This document shows positions 16,133 to 24,091 of a stretch of DNA of 64,000 nt, piece after piece; positions within the stretch are counted from its first letter, which is position 1; each line of letters begins with the position of its first letter. Both the position numbers and the translations under genes were made by a program. The notes beneath the pieces were generated by a model. It did not search any database, was not told where the DNA came from, and worked only from the letters and a program-made list of their open reading frames with translations. Source of the DNA: Dehalococcoidia bacterium (GTDB taxonomy: Bacteria; Chloroflexota; Dehalococcoidia; E44-bin15); assembly GCA_041649635.1 (NCBI GenBank), contig JBAZMV010000002.1:186001-250000 (forward strand), given 5' to 3'.

Positions 16133-18535
16133 TCACGCCTTATATACTTTCACTCTTGTATTAAAGAAAGCTGATTGTCCGCTTATATTATCGTAATGGA
16201 CACTGGTGATGTCATTTGGATTAACGCCTATTTCATTGGACCACTCACCATCATAGTAGTGACCCTGCCCCCGGGCTATTGCTACCACTTCGGGATGTAT
16301 TCCGTGGAACACCCGGGCCTTGGTCTTGATCTTATCCACCGGCGATTCCACCCACACTTCATCGCCGTCTTTGATCTTAAGTTCGTCGGCGGCCTCTTTA
16401 TTGATCTCCACAAAATTCTTCCAGCCGTAGCCGTGCATTACCAGGTACAACTCCTGAGCCCATGGATAGTTCTGACTACCATTTTCAATACTTAAAACGG
16501 GCTGGTATGTTACCAGGTTAAGAGGATACGAACCTGCATTACCCTCGAATTCCGGTTCGGTGTAGTGAGGCAGGCAGGCTATGTTGTCGATAGTGCTTGA
16601 CCCCGATGATTCAAGCAGTGCCTTCAGGTTGCCCGAATAGAACTCGAATTTCTTGGACGGAGTTGCGAAAATCGCATCGTATTTATTAAACTCGTAATCG
16701 GGTCCAACCCAGACGCCTTTATTGCGGAACTCGTTCCATGATATTAAGTTCTCCGTGCGGTATCTAACGAATCCTTCCGCGTTGTCGCCTATATTCACAA
16801 ATGATTCGGCTACGCTATCGCCAACCTGTCCGGCCAGGTTGAAAATGATATCGCCAAGAGCCACGGACTCTTCCATTTTTTCTATCACGGGTTGCTTTAT
16901 CTTAACCTCGGTGAAGCCGGAGCCGGGCGGGCAGTGCTCGTAAGCCCAATCCTCCAGCAGCGTGCACGCCGGCAGCACGATATCGGCGAATTCCGACATC
17001 TCAGTTAGAGAAGGTGCAATATGGACATAGAAAGGCAACTTTGCCATCGCTTGGTTCCAGCGTCCGGTGCCGGGTGCGAACATATTGAAGTTGCTGTTGA
17101 AGCCTATAGCCATTTCGACGGCATAAGGATTATCGCCTAATATCGAATCCGCTACTTGGTTCGTTACCATCTTGGCGGCAATGAAGTTCTGTTTGCCCCT
17201 GAGATCAATAGTATCTTGAGAATTCCCGGTCTCCGCTATCGAATCCTTAATAATCGCGGGCATATCCGTATATGAAGGATACTCCTGATATATAACTCCG
17301 CCGGGTACGTCGATGCTGCCGACCAGGGCGTTCAGACAGAATATAGCGTAGCTTGTGTAGGAGCCGTTGGGCCAGCAGGTGGCTCCCCTTCCGCGCCACG
17401 CGATTGCGGGTTTGGACCCGGCGAACTCTCTTGCTATCTGACGGATGACATCGGCATCAATGCCGGTAATGGATGCAACCGACTCAGGACTATACTGGCT
17501 GAGGGCCAGATTCTTGTATTCCTCAAAACCGCTTGTCCAGTTGCTCACGAAATTCGAATCGTATAAGCCTTCACTGATAATGACATTTGCTATGGCCATC
17601 GCCAGGGCAGCGTCCGTGCCTGGCTTTATCGGTATCCATGTATCGGCCTTGGCCGCAGTGACCGAATACCGAGGGTCTACAACCACGATCTTTGTGCGCA
17701 TAGCCTTCTCGCGCCTCATCTTGCCCCACATACGTAGGTTGCGCGCAAGCGGCTTCTGGGATTCTATGATACTTGCGCCGAAAGAGAGGATATAATTCGT
17801 GTTCTCAAGATCGTATGCGCTGAGCGTATAGTGGCCGTCGGCCATCCATTCGCCGGCCTTTGACGCTTCGTCATCAAGTGCGTCGCCTGTTATGACATTC
17901 GGTGTGCCGAACGCTTCGGCAAATCTACGGATTAAATCTTCATTGCTGTTGCTGTTTAGTCCGTCGAACAATATTAGTTTATGAGGTGCTCCGGAAGACC
18001 TTAGAGATTTCAGCTTAGAAGAAATCTCGTTCAAGGCCTCGCCCCAGGTAATTGCCTCCCAGACCGGGTCGATCCCCTTGCCTTTCTGTGCATTGGTTCG
18101 CTTTAAGGGGGTTTTGACGCGATTGTGGTCATATAATATTTGCAGTCCGATTTTACAGCGCGGGCATGTCTTTCCATCCGATACTTTTGATAGGGGATTG
18201 CCGTTGATTTTAACGGCCCTGATATCCTCGCCCTCCTGCACTTTCACTATGGTCGCGCAACGGGTAGGGCAGTTCAGGCATGAAGTGGGAATCCACTCTT
18301 CGGTGAAAGTTTCGTAGATGCTGTCTGAAGGGGACAAGAACTGCGCTTCGGGGCGTTTGATGGCGAAACCGGCTGTCAGGGCAGCGGTCGCAGCGGCCGA
18401 AACGCCAAGAAAAGTCCTTCTGCTTAATAGTAAGCGCCCGGACTTTTCCTTCTTTTGTTTTGTTTTTCTATTAATATCTTTTGACCCGGAGGTCGGTGAT
18501 TCACCGTTATTCAGTGTATCTGGTTCCTGTTTCAT
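16133..18535 (-). CDS. Tat-exported molybdopterin oxidoreductase (PsrA/PhsA/TtrA-like)
   Basis: An 800-residue DMSO-reductase-superfamily catalytic subunit. The N-terminus has a Tat signal (SRRTFLG at 38-44, then an Ala-rich helix), preceded by an unusually long Lys/Ser-rich region. The 4Fe-4S site is C86, C89, C93 and C124. The molybdopterin domains follow (DPRYSVTAAKAD, PGTDAALAMA, RGRGATCWPNGSYTSY) and the C-terminal dinucleotide-binding domain ends the protein. The segment normally holding the Mo ligand reads LSFGASIIES, without an obvious Cys. Substrate is likely a sulfur oxyanion or polysulfide, or another small oxidant; not resolvable by eye. First gene of the respiratory operon. Confidence 0.88.
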   Translation of the reverse strand: MKQEPDTLNNGESPTSGSKDINRKTKQKKEKSGRLLLSRRTFLGVSAAATAALTAGFAIKRPEAQFLSPSDSIYETFTEEWIPTSCLNCPTRCATIVKVQEGEDIRAVKINGNPLSKVSDGKTCPRCKIGLQILYDHNRVKTPLKRTNAQKGKGIDPVWEAITWGEALNEISSKLKSLRSSGAPHKLILFDGLNSNSNEDLIRRFAEAFGTPNVITGDALDDEASKAGEWMADGHYTLSAYDLENTNYILSFGASIIESQKPLARNLRMWGKMRREKAMRTKIVVVDPRYSVTAAKADTWIPIKPGTDAALAMAIANVIISEGLYDSNFVSNWTSGFEEYKNLALSQYSPESVASITGIDADVIRQIAREFAGSKPAIAWRGRGATCWPNGSYTSYAIFCLNALVGSIDVPGGVIYQEYPSYTDMPAIIKDSIAETGNSQDTIDLRGKQNFIAAKMVTNQVADSILGDNPYAVEMAIGFNSNFNMFAPGTGRWNQAMAKLPFYVHIAPSLTEMSEFADIVLPACTLLEDWAYEHCPPGSGFTEVKIKQPVIEKMEESVALGDIIFNLAGQVGDSVAESFVNIGDNAEGFVRYRTENLISWNEFRNKGVWVGPDYEFNKYDAIFATPSKKFEFYSGNLKALLESSGSSTIDNIACLPHYTEPEFEGNAGSYPLNLVTYQPVLSIENGSQNYPWAQELYLVMHGYGWKNFVEINKEAADELKIKDGDEVWVESPVDKIKTKARVFHGIHPEVVAIARGQGHYYDGEWSNEIGVNPNDITSVHYDNISGQSAFFNTRVKVYKA

Positions 18536-18598
18536 GAAATCTTTCTATCCTTAAGATTTGATAAAACCGCCTCGCACCATCGATACAGACCGCGTAAA

Positions 18599-18626
18599 GT
18601 ATAGCATATCAAAAATCCTGGTGCAA
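18599..18626 (-). promoter_or_regulatory. Promoter of the molybdoenzyme operon
   Basis: On the minus strand TTGCAC (18621-18626) and TATACT (18599-18604) are separated by 17 bp, with a TATGC extended -10 context. The predicted start near 18592 leaves a leader of about 57 nt before the ATG at 18535. It lies in the 158-bp gap after moaC, so the respiratory genes can be controlled separately from the cofactor genes. Confidence 0.75.
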
Positions 18627-18693
18627 TACATTTTACTGACTATTGTTATTTATTTCACAAATATCTCAATCCTTAAATTAACCAAGGGATTAC

Positions 18694-19140
18694 TTATTCG
18701 AGTACAACTTCCCCGCTTTTGCCTCCGCTCTTCTTCAACAGTCGTATATTCTCTATCCGAATGCCTTTCTCGACCGCTTTGCACATATCATAGATGGTCA
18801 GCGCGGCCACGGAAACGGCGGTCATCGCTTCCATTTCCGCTCCTGTCTTACCGGCACACTTCACCTGTGCGGTAATATCGACCCATCCGTCGCCGAATTC
18901 GAATTCGATCTTGACTTCATCGAGCAGCAAAGGATGGCACATGGGAATCAACTGGGACGTGCTCTTAGCTGCCGTAATCCCCGCCACTTGAGCTACCGTA
19001 AGCGCTCCACCCTTGGGCAGCTTATCGTTTCTGAGCATGTCGAGCGTAGCGGGCTGCATAACAACGCGTCCCTTGGCTAAGGCGGCCCTATTCGTGACAG
19101 GTTTATCGCTTACATCTATCATTCTGGTTTGTTCTGTCAT
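18694..19140 (-). CDS. moaC: Cyclic pyranopterin monophosphate synthase
   Basis: 148 residues; acts with MoaA to make cyclic pyranopterin monophosphate, the first intermediate of molybdenum cofactor. Motifs seen: MIDVSDKP near the start, the LIPMCHPL segment (about 62-69) and KTGAEMEAMTAVSVAALTIYDMC (about 113-135), with KxxE-type active-site residues. It starts 1 bp after moaA. Location upstream of the molybdoenzyme operon fits local supply of cofactor. Confidence 0.95.
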   Translation of the reverse strand: MTEQTRMIDVSDKPVTNRAALAKGRVVMQPATLDMLRNDKLPKGGALTVAQVAGITAAKSTSQLIPMCHPLLLDEVKIEFEFGDGWVDITAQVKCAGKTGAEMEAMTAVSVAALTIYDMCKAVEKGIRIENIRLLKKSGGKSGEVVLE

Positions 19141-19141
19141 C

Positions 19142-20119
19142 CTACCCTCCCAGTTGGCACATAGCCCTTCCCTTTTGATATTGCCCCTTAACTAACGTGT
19201 AGCGTTCCGGCTTAGCCTCAATAGCGCGTAACAGGCATTGTTTGATATCGTCAAATGTCCCGCCGTTACGCAGTACCGATTTTAAGTCCAGTTCACGATC
19301 GCTCATGAGGCATGGACGCAGCATTCCGTCCACCGTCAGCCTCAATCGATTACATGAGGAACAGAAACATTCACTCATCGGACTTATGAATCCTATTGTT
19401 CCCTTTGCTCCCGGGAACTTGAAATACCTGGCGGGTCCGTTGCCGTTGCTTGTAGAATGTGGTTTCAACTCGCCAAATACTTTCAAACGCTCGATAATTT
19501 CGCTAATGGGGACGAAGGAGAATGTCTTGTTGTCAACGAATGGCATAGGTTCTATAAAGCGGACATGCCAGCCTTTCTCGATGGAAAGACTTGCGAAATC
19601 GGCAACCTCGTCATCGTTGATATCCCTGATGACCACCATGTTGATCTTTACAGGGTCTAGTCCTATTTCTTTTGCGAACTCAATTCCCTCAATGGCATCG
19701 GCTAGCCGTCCTGTACGAGTAATGCTGTGGTAGCGCTCTTTATTCAGCGAATCGAGGCTGATGTTTACCCGTTTCAAACCTGCTTCCTTCAACTCGGATG
19801 CGTATTGTTTTAAGAGAATCCCGTTCGTTGTTAAAGCTATATCATCTATTCCTTCGATCTGAGAGAGCATCTTGACAAGATCGGTCAATCCCAGCCTTAC
19901 CAGGGGTTCACCGCCGGTCAGCCGGAGTTTGTTGATCCCTATCGCAGCCGCTGCCCGCGCCACGGCCGCAAGCTCTTCGTAACGGAGAACATCGCTGTGC
20001 GGCAGGCTCTGCACACCCTCGGCAGGCATGCAGTATACGCATCTCAGATTGCACCGGTCGGTGACCGATATCCTGAGATAGTCTATATGTCTATGAAAAC
20101 TGTCGGATACTTCTACCAT
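19142..20119 (-). CDS. moaA: GTP 3',8-cyclase (radical SAM)
   Basis: 325 residues. The radical SAM cluster is C23, C27 and C30 (CNLRCVYC); LRLTGGEPL follows. The second, substrate-binding 4Fe-4S cluster is given by CFCSSCNRLRLTVDG and the later PCL near residues 252-271. The protein ends in Gly-Gly, as functional MoaA does. It converts GTP to the cyclised precursor used by MoaC. It is in tight order with moaC and 9 bp after rdgB. Confidence 0.95.
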   Translation of the reverse strand: MVEVSDSFHRHIDYLRISVTDRCNLRCVYCMPAEGVQSLPHSDVLRYEELAAVARAAAAIGINKLRLTGGEPLVRLGLTDLVKMLSQIEGIDDIALTTNGILLKQYASELKEAGLKRVNISLDSLNKERYHSITRTGRLADAIEGIEFAKEIGLDPVKINMVVIRDINDDEVADFASLSIEKGWHVRFIEPMPFVDNKTFSFVPISEIIERLKVFGELKPHSTSNGNGPARYFKFPGAKGTIGFISPMSECFCSSCNRLRLTVDGMLRPCLMSDRELDLKSVLRNGGTFDDIKQCLLRAIEAKPERYTLVKGQYQKGRAMCQLGG

Positions 20120-20128
20120 ATACTTTAA

Positions 20129-20734
20129 TTATATACTATAAAGGTCGCTTAAGATTTTACGCGCTTCATCGGCGGCTTTCCCCCTGTGGCTTACGGCGTT
20201 CTTCCGGCTCATCGGGAGCTCAGCCATGGTCCTGTGCAGTTCAGGCAGGTAGAATATGGGGTCGTATCCGAAGCCTTTATCACCCAGAGGCGCAAAGGTT
20301 AGTACGCCGCGACATTGCCCCTGGCAGGTTTGCACTTTGCCGTCGGGTCGAGCTATAGCGATGACGCATCTGAACTGAGCGTTGCGCTTATCCCAAGGAA
20401 TGCCGGCCAGCTTGTTCAGCAGGAAGTCGATGCGTTCCGCGTCCGAGGCGTCTTCTCCGGCGTATCGCGCCGAGCGCACGCCCGGTTCGCCGTTCAGCGC
20501 ATCGACCTCAAGCCCGGAATCGTCGGCCATGGTAATCAGACCGCTTAACTGGGCATACCGTTCTGCTTTAAGTACGGCATTTTCTTCGAAAGACGCTCCG
20601 GTTTCCTCTACCTGTTCGCTGATATCGATATCTTTAAGCGATACAATGCGGTAGGGTATGCCTTTGAGAAGCCTGGCATACTCGCGGACCTTGGCTTGAT
20701 TATTGGTGGCTAGAAGAAGTTTGGGCTTGCTCAA
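20129..20734 (-). CDS. rdgB: XTP/dITP pyrophosphatase (RdgB/HAM1)
   Basis: 201 residues; removes non-canonical purine nucleotides from the pool. LLATNNQAKVREYARLL (6-22), ETGASFEENAVLKA, DDSGLEVDALNGEPGVRSARYAG, GFGYDPIF and VSHRGKA are all family signatures in the usual order. It lies between cobO (23 bp away) and moaA (9 bp), probably in one transcript. Confidence 0.95.
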   Translation of the reverse strand: MSKPKLLLATNNQAKVREYARLLKGIPYRIVSLKDIDISEQVEETGASFEENAVLKAERYAQLSGLITMADDSGLEVDALNGEPGVRSARYAGEDASDAERIDFLLNKLAGIPWDKRNAQFRCVIAIARPDGKVQTCQGQCRGVLTFAPLGDKGFGYDPIFYLPELHRTMAELPMSRKNAVSHRGKAADEARKILSDLYSI

Positions 20735-20757
20735 TATATCAGACTTCCCGTCGAATT

Positions 20758-21294
20758 TTAGTATTCTATTCCTTTTCTCGCTTTTATGCCTTGACGATAC
20801 GGATGCTTAACTTCATCCATATTCGTGACCAGGTTCGCCGCGTCGGTTATCATCTTGTCGGCATAGCGACCGGTCAAAACGACCTCGACCGAGGGCGGTT
20901 TAGCGCTGATTATATCGACTACGTCCTGAACGTCGATCAGCTTCCACGCGGATGCTACGTTGATCTCATCAAGTATGACGAGGTCGTAATTCCCGCTCTG
21001 TATCGCCGACGCGGAGGCGCTGAGCGCAAGGCGGGCCTGTTCCTTCTCATCTTCTGTAACGTTATCAGGGTCGGTAAGGCGATCAAAACCGAAAACCTCG
21101 AACGATAAATCAGGCAGCTTTGAGAGAATCTCGCGCTCTCCGTACGGGAATGGTCCCTTCATAAAGAAGATAATGTGGACCTTCGCGCCATGTCCAAGGG
21201 CCCTCACGGCCAGTCCCAGCGCGGCTGTAGTTTTGCCTTTGCCGTTGCCGGTGTAGACCTGTATCAGTCCTTGCGTAAAAAATGTATCGCTCAT
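20758..21294 (-). CDS. cobO: Cob(I)yrinic acid a,c-diamide adenosyltransferase
   Basis: 178 residues, CobO/BtuR family, adds the adenosyl group to corrinoids. P-loop GNGKGKTT is at 16-23, then MKGPFPYGE and LVILDEINVA, LTGRYAD. Adenosylcobalamin and corrinoid proteins are central to Dehalococcoidia metabolism. First gene of the cobO-rdgB-moaA-moaC group. Confidence 0.93.
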   Translation of the reverse strand: MSDTFFTQGLIQVYTGNGKGKTTAALGLAVRALGHGAKVHIIFFMKGPFPYGEREILSKLPDLSFEVFGFDRLTDPDNVTEDEKEQARLALSASASAIQSGNYDLVILDEINVASAWKLIDVQDVVDIISAKPPSVEVVLTGRYADKMITDAANLVTNMDEVKHPYRQGIKARKGIEY

Positions 21295-21399
21295 ATCGAA
21301 CTATCATTAAAGGGGGGCGCATTACGTTCGATTCCAGTGTAACAACGGCATATTCTAATGTCAATTAAACGCTGCTTGTGATTCTAAGCTGACTTAATT

Positions 21400-21415
21400 A
21401 GGCATGTATGCTATC
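21400..21415 (+). promoter_or_regulatory. Extended -10 promoter element for the lipoprotein gene
   Basis: TGCTATCAT (21408-21416 region) forms an extended -10 box; no good -35 is seen 16-18 bp upstream. A consensus AGGAGG lies at 21441-21446 ahead of the ATG at 21452. Confidence 0.35.
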
Positions 21416-21451
21416 ATATTCTCGATTATTGATTAACAAAGGAGGACTTCC

Positions 21452-22240
21452 ATGAAGGCTAGATTTCTGGCAGTAATTGTCCTTTGCGTTGTGTCTATCC
21501 TGGGGGCGGTTGCCTGCAGCGGGGGAGGGGTGGCGCCCAACGGCATGACCGGCGGGGAGATACTGGCCGCGTCTCAAACCACAACGTTTAATTCCGCTCG
21601 CTTTAGCGCCACGGTTGAGACCGGCATGATGGGTGAGTCACTCGCAATGCAAATGTCCGGCGCTATGGATGAGGCTAATCAAGCAATGTATATGACCATG
21701 ACGGCGCCCGATATTGATTACACCATGCAGATGTATATAACGGATGGCTGGTTATACATGATCGATCCCGACTATAGTACAAGTTGGATTAAGACGCAAC
21801 TTACAGAGGATATATGGGAACAGCAGAATCCTACCGCTCAGCAGCTGGAGCTTTTAGAGGGGTTCGTAGAGGCTAACTATCTAGCTATGCAGAATATAGG
21901 CGGGTCCAACTGCTATAAGATAGAAGTTGTCCCAAACTGGAACGCCATATTGGGCGCGACCGATATGGATGAGACGGAATACTATAGTACCGAACAACTG
22001 GTCGACATGATCAAGGATACCGAATGTATGGTTTGGGTTGAGGAGGCCTCCTATTATCCTGTTCAGTTATATTTCAGCATGATCATGGAGATGGATATTC
22101 TGGGAGAGAAGTATTCAGTTACTATGGATATGACCATGACGTTCACCGATATCAACCAGCCTGTGAATATCACGCTTCCCGCAGCAGCCGCCAGTGCTAC
22201 AGAAATCTCATATGATGACTTTATGTACGGTGAGTGGTAG
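21452..22240 (+). CDS. Secreted lipoprotein of unknown role
   Basis: 262 residues with a lipoprotein signal: hydrophobic helix at 5-20 and lipobox A-V-A-C, with lipidation expected at Cys22. The rest is a beta-rich, Met- and Thr-rich domain with repeated 'MYMTMTAPDIDYTMQMYIT'-like strands, reminiscent of LolA/LprG-like or DUF6612 lipoproteins that bind lipids or act as outer-face carriers. I cannot name a function. It stands alone, with its own ribosome-binding site and terminator. Confidence 0.8.
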   Translation: MKARFLAVIVLCVVSILGAVACSGGGVAPNGMTGGEILAASQTTTFNSARFSATVETGMMGESLAMQMSGAMDEANQAMYMTMTAPDIDYTMQMYITDGWLYMIDPDYSTSWIKTQLTEDIWEQQNPTAQQLELLEGFVEANYLAMQNIGGSNCYKIEVVPNWNAILGATDMDETEYYSTEQLVDMIKDTECMVWVEEASYYPVQLYFSMIMEMDILGEKYSVTMDMTMTFTDINQPVNITLPAAAASATEISYDDFMYGEW

Positions 22241-22307
22241 GGAAAACAGAGTTGGTGAACTCGAATATTAAATAAACAACTTTTAATCAGAGTCAAATAG
22301 TTTACAT

Positions 22308-22345
22308 AAAGGGTGTCCAGAATTATGACGGGCACCCTTTATTAT
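22308..22345 (+). terminator. Intrinsic terminator of the lipoprotein gene
   Basis: AAAGGGTG (22308-22315) pairs with CACCCTTT (22333-22340), with additional weak pairs inward, followed by ATTATTT. It lies 67 bp after the lipoprotein stop. Confidence 0.75.
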
Positions 22346-22382
22346 TTAGCTTTATTATATAGAAATTAGCGGAGGCGCATGC

Positions 22383-22388
22383 TATAAT
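22383..22388 (+). promoter_or_regulatory. Consensus -10 (TATAAT) for the carboxylase gene
   Basis: TGCTATAAT gives a perfect -10 with the TGn extension, predicting a start near 22395. No convincing -35 is present, which is acceptable for extended -10 promoters. Confidence 0.55.
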
Positions 22389-22437
22389 ACGTTGGTGCTT
22401 TGAATAGGTATTAGCTATAGAAATTCTAGTATATATT

Positions 22438-22456
22438 ACAGCCGAAGGCTGTTTTT
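22438..22456 (+). promoter_or_regulatory. Terminator-like hairpin in the carboxylase leader
   Basis: ACAGCC (22438-22443), loop GAA, GGCTGT (22447-22452), then TTTT. It lies inside the predicted 80-nt leader and 6 bp before the Shine-Dalgarno AGGAGG (22462-22467), so it could act as an attenuator; the stem is only 6 bp. Confidence 0.4.
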
Positions 22457-22474
22457 GCGTCAGGAGGACACTGG

Positions 22475-24025
22475 ATGGGAATCCTTGAAGAATACAAGCA
22501 GAAACGTGATAAGGTCCTGCAGATGGGTGGGGCCAAGGAAATAGGCAAGCAGCATGAACGGGGCAGCTGGACCGCTAGGGAAAGAATAGATTACTTCTTC
22601 GATCCGGGGACGTTCACCGAGATAGGATTATTCGTAAAGCATCGCACTACTGCTTTCGGGCTCGATAAGAAAGAGTTTCCCGCGGAGGGAGTGATAGTAG
22701 GATTCGGGCGCGTCAACGGCAGGATAGTGATGACCGCCGCCGAGGATTATACGACGATGGCCGGCACCTTCGGTGAATACCACGGCAAGAAGTTCTCTGA
22801 AGCTATCACCATGGCCAAGGACATGGGCGTGCCCTTCGTCGGCATGAACGACTCGGCAGGGGCCAGACTCCAGGAAGGAATGGACACGCTACAGAGCTAT
22901 GCCTGGCTTTTCAGGTCTCAGATACTGGCCTCCGGCATCATTCCCCAGATAGCGCTGATAATGGGCCCCTGCATCGGCGGTCAGGCCTATCACCCCGTGA
23001 TGCAGGACTTTGTCTTTCAGAACCGCAGGACGGGAAGGATGGGCATAGCCAGTCCGGCGTTCGTTAAGACGCAGACGGGAGAAGAGATAGACCTGGATAC
23101 TCTGTGCGGCATAGAGGCTCACGCTATCAAGTCGGGTGAAACGCATGTGGTAGCTGAGGACGACCAGGACTGTCTGGATAAGACCAAGGCGCTTCTTGAT
23201 TTCCTTCCGTCCAATAATAAAATGGAAGAGCGCCGCAAGACATACCGCGAGCCGGATGACGATCCTTACAGGGAGATACCGGAACTTAACGATATGGTCC
23301 CCGACGATCCTCTGACGGCCTACGATATGCATGAAATAATATACAGAATCGTAGATAACGGGTATTTCTTTGAGATATTCGCGGATTTTGCTCCTAACGT
23401 TATCGTGGGGTTTGCCAGGTTCGGCGGACGCCCCGCGGGCATAGTGGCCAGCCAGCCTTCCTTTGCCGCGGGGGCTATAGACTGCGACGCGGCGGATAAG
23501 ATCGCCAGGTTCGTGCGGTTCTGCGATATGTTCAATATACCGCTTATAAACCTGCACGATGTCCCCGGCTATTGGATCGGTTCGGCCGAGGAGTGGAAGG
23601 GCATACTCAGGCACGGCGCGAAGATGATCTATTCCTACATCGACGCCACCGTGCCCAAGATCACCGTCATCGTGCGCAAGTCTTACGCGGGCGCTTACAC
23701 CGGGATGTGCTGTAAGGATACGGGGGCCGATTTCATGTTCGCCTGGCCGGGAGCGAGGGTCTGCATAGTTGGCGCCGAGACGGCGGCCAGCATCATCTTC
23801 GCCAGAGAGATAAAAGAGGCGGCTAATCCTGAGGAGATGAAGGCCAAGCGCATCGGCGAGTACCGCAAGCTCTTCGAGAATCCCTACTGCGGCGCTGAAA
23901 GAGGGTTCATTGATGACGTCATCATGCCCAGCGATACCAGGAAGATAATAAACAAGGCGCTGGACCTTCTGGAGACAAAGACGGTTGTCAGGCCGCCGAG
24001 AAAATATTCCAACATCAACCTGTAA
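22475..24025 (+). CDS. Acyl-CoA carboxylase, carboxyltransferase (beta) subunit
   Basis: 516 residues, propionyl-/methylmalonyl-/acetyl-CoA carboxylase beta family. The N-domain has GAKEIGKQHERGSWTARERI and the oxyanion segment NDSAGARLQEGMDTLQSY; the C-domain has FARFGGRPAGIVASQPS, DVPGYWIGSAEEWKGI, HGAKMIYSY and KSYAGAYTGMCCKD. It transfers carboxyl from biotin to an acyl-CoA. No biotin carboxylase or biotin carrier gene lies in the window, so partners are elsewhere. The next gene is an acyl-CoA dehydrogenase, 66 bp on, suggesting a role in acyl-CoA turnover. Confidence 0.9.
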   Translation: MGILEEYKQKRDKVLQMGGAKEIGKQHERGSWTARERIDYFFDPGTFTEIGLFVKHRTTAFGLDKKEFPAEGVIVGFGRVNGRIVMTAAEDYTTMAGTFGEYHGKKFSEAITMAKDMGVPFVGMNDSAGARLQEGMDTLQSYAWLFRSQILASGIIPQIALIMGPCIGGQAYHPVMQDFVFQNRRTGRMGIASPAFVKTQTGEEIDLDTLCGIEAHAIKSGETHVVAEDDQDCLDKTKALLDFLPSNNKMEERRKTYREPDDDPYREIPELNDMVPDDPLTAYDMHEIIYRIVDNGYFFEIFADFAPNVIVGFARFGGRPAGIVASQPSFAAGAIDCDAADKIARFVRFCDMFNIPLINLHDVPGYWIGSAEEWKGILRHGAKMIYSYIDATVPKITVIVRKSYAGAYTGMCCKDTGADFMFAWPGARVCIVGAETAASIIFAREIKEAANPEEMKAKRIGEYRKLFENPYCGAERGFIDDVIMPSDTRKIINKALDLLETKTVVRPPRKYSNINL

Positions 24026-24091
24026 ACAAGAGCACTGTCATTCTCCGATAGAGATTACCGGTCGATGTGATGACTTGGAGGATAACAAGCG

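Noticed and set aside
22889..23614. 241-codon minus-strand open frame
   Set aside because: Antisense to the carboxyltransferase; composition of a shadow.
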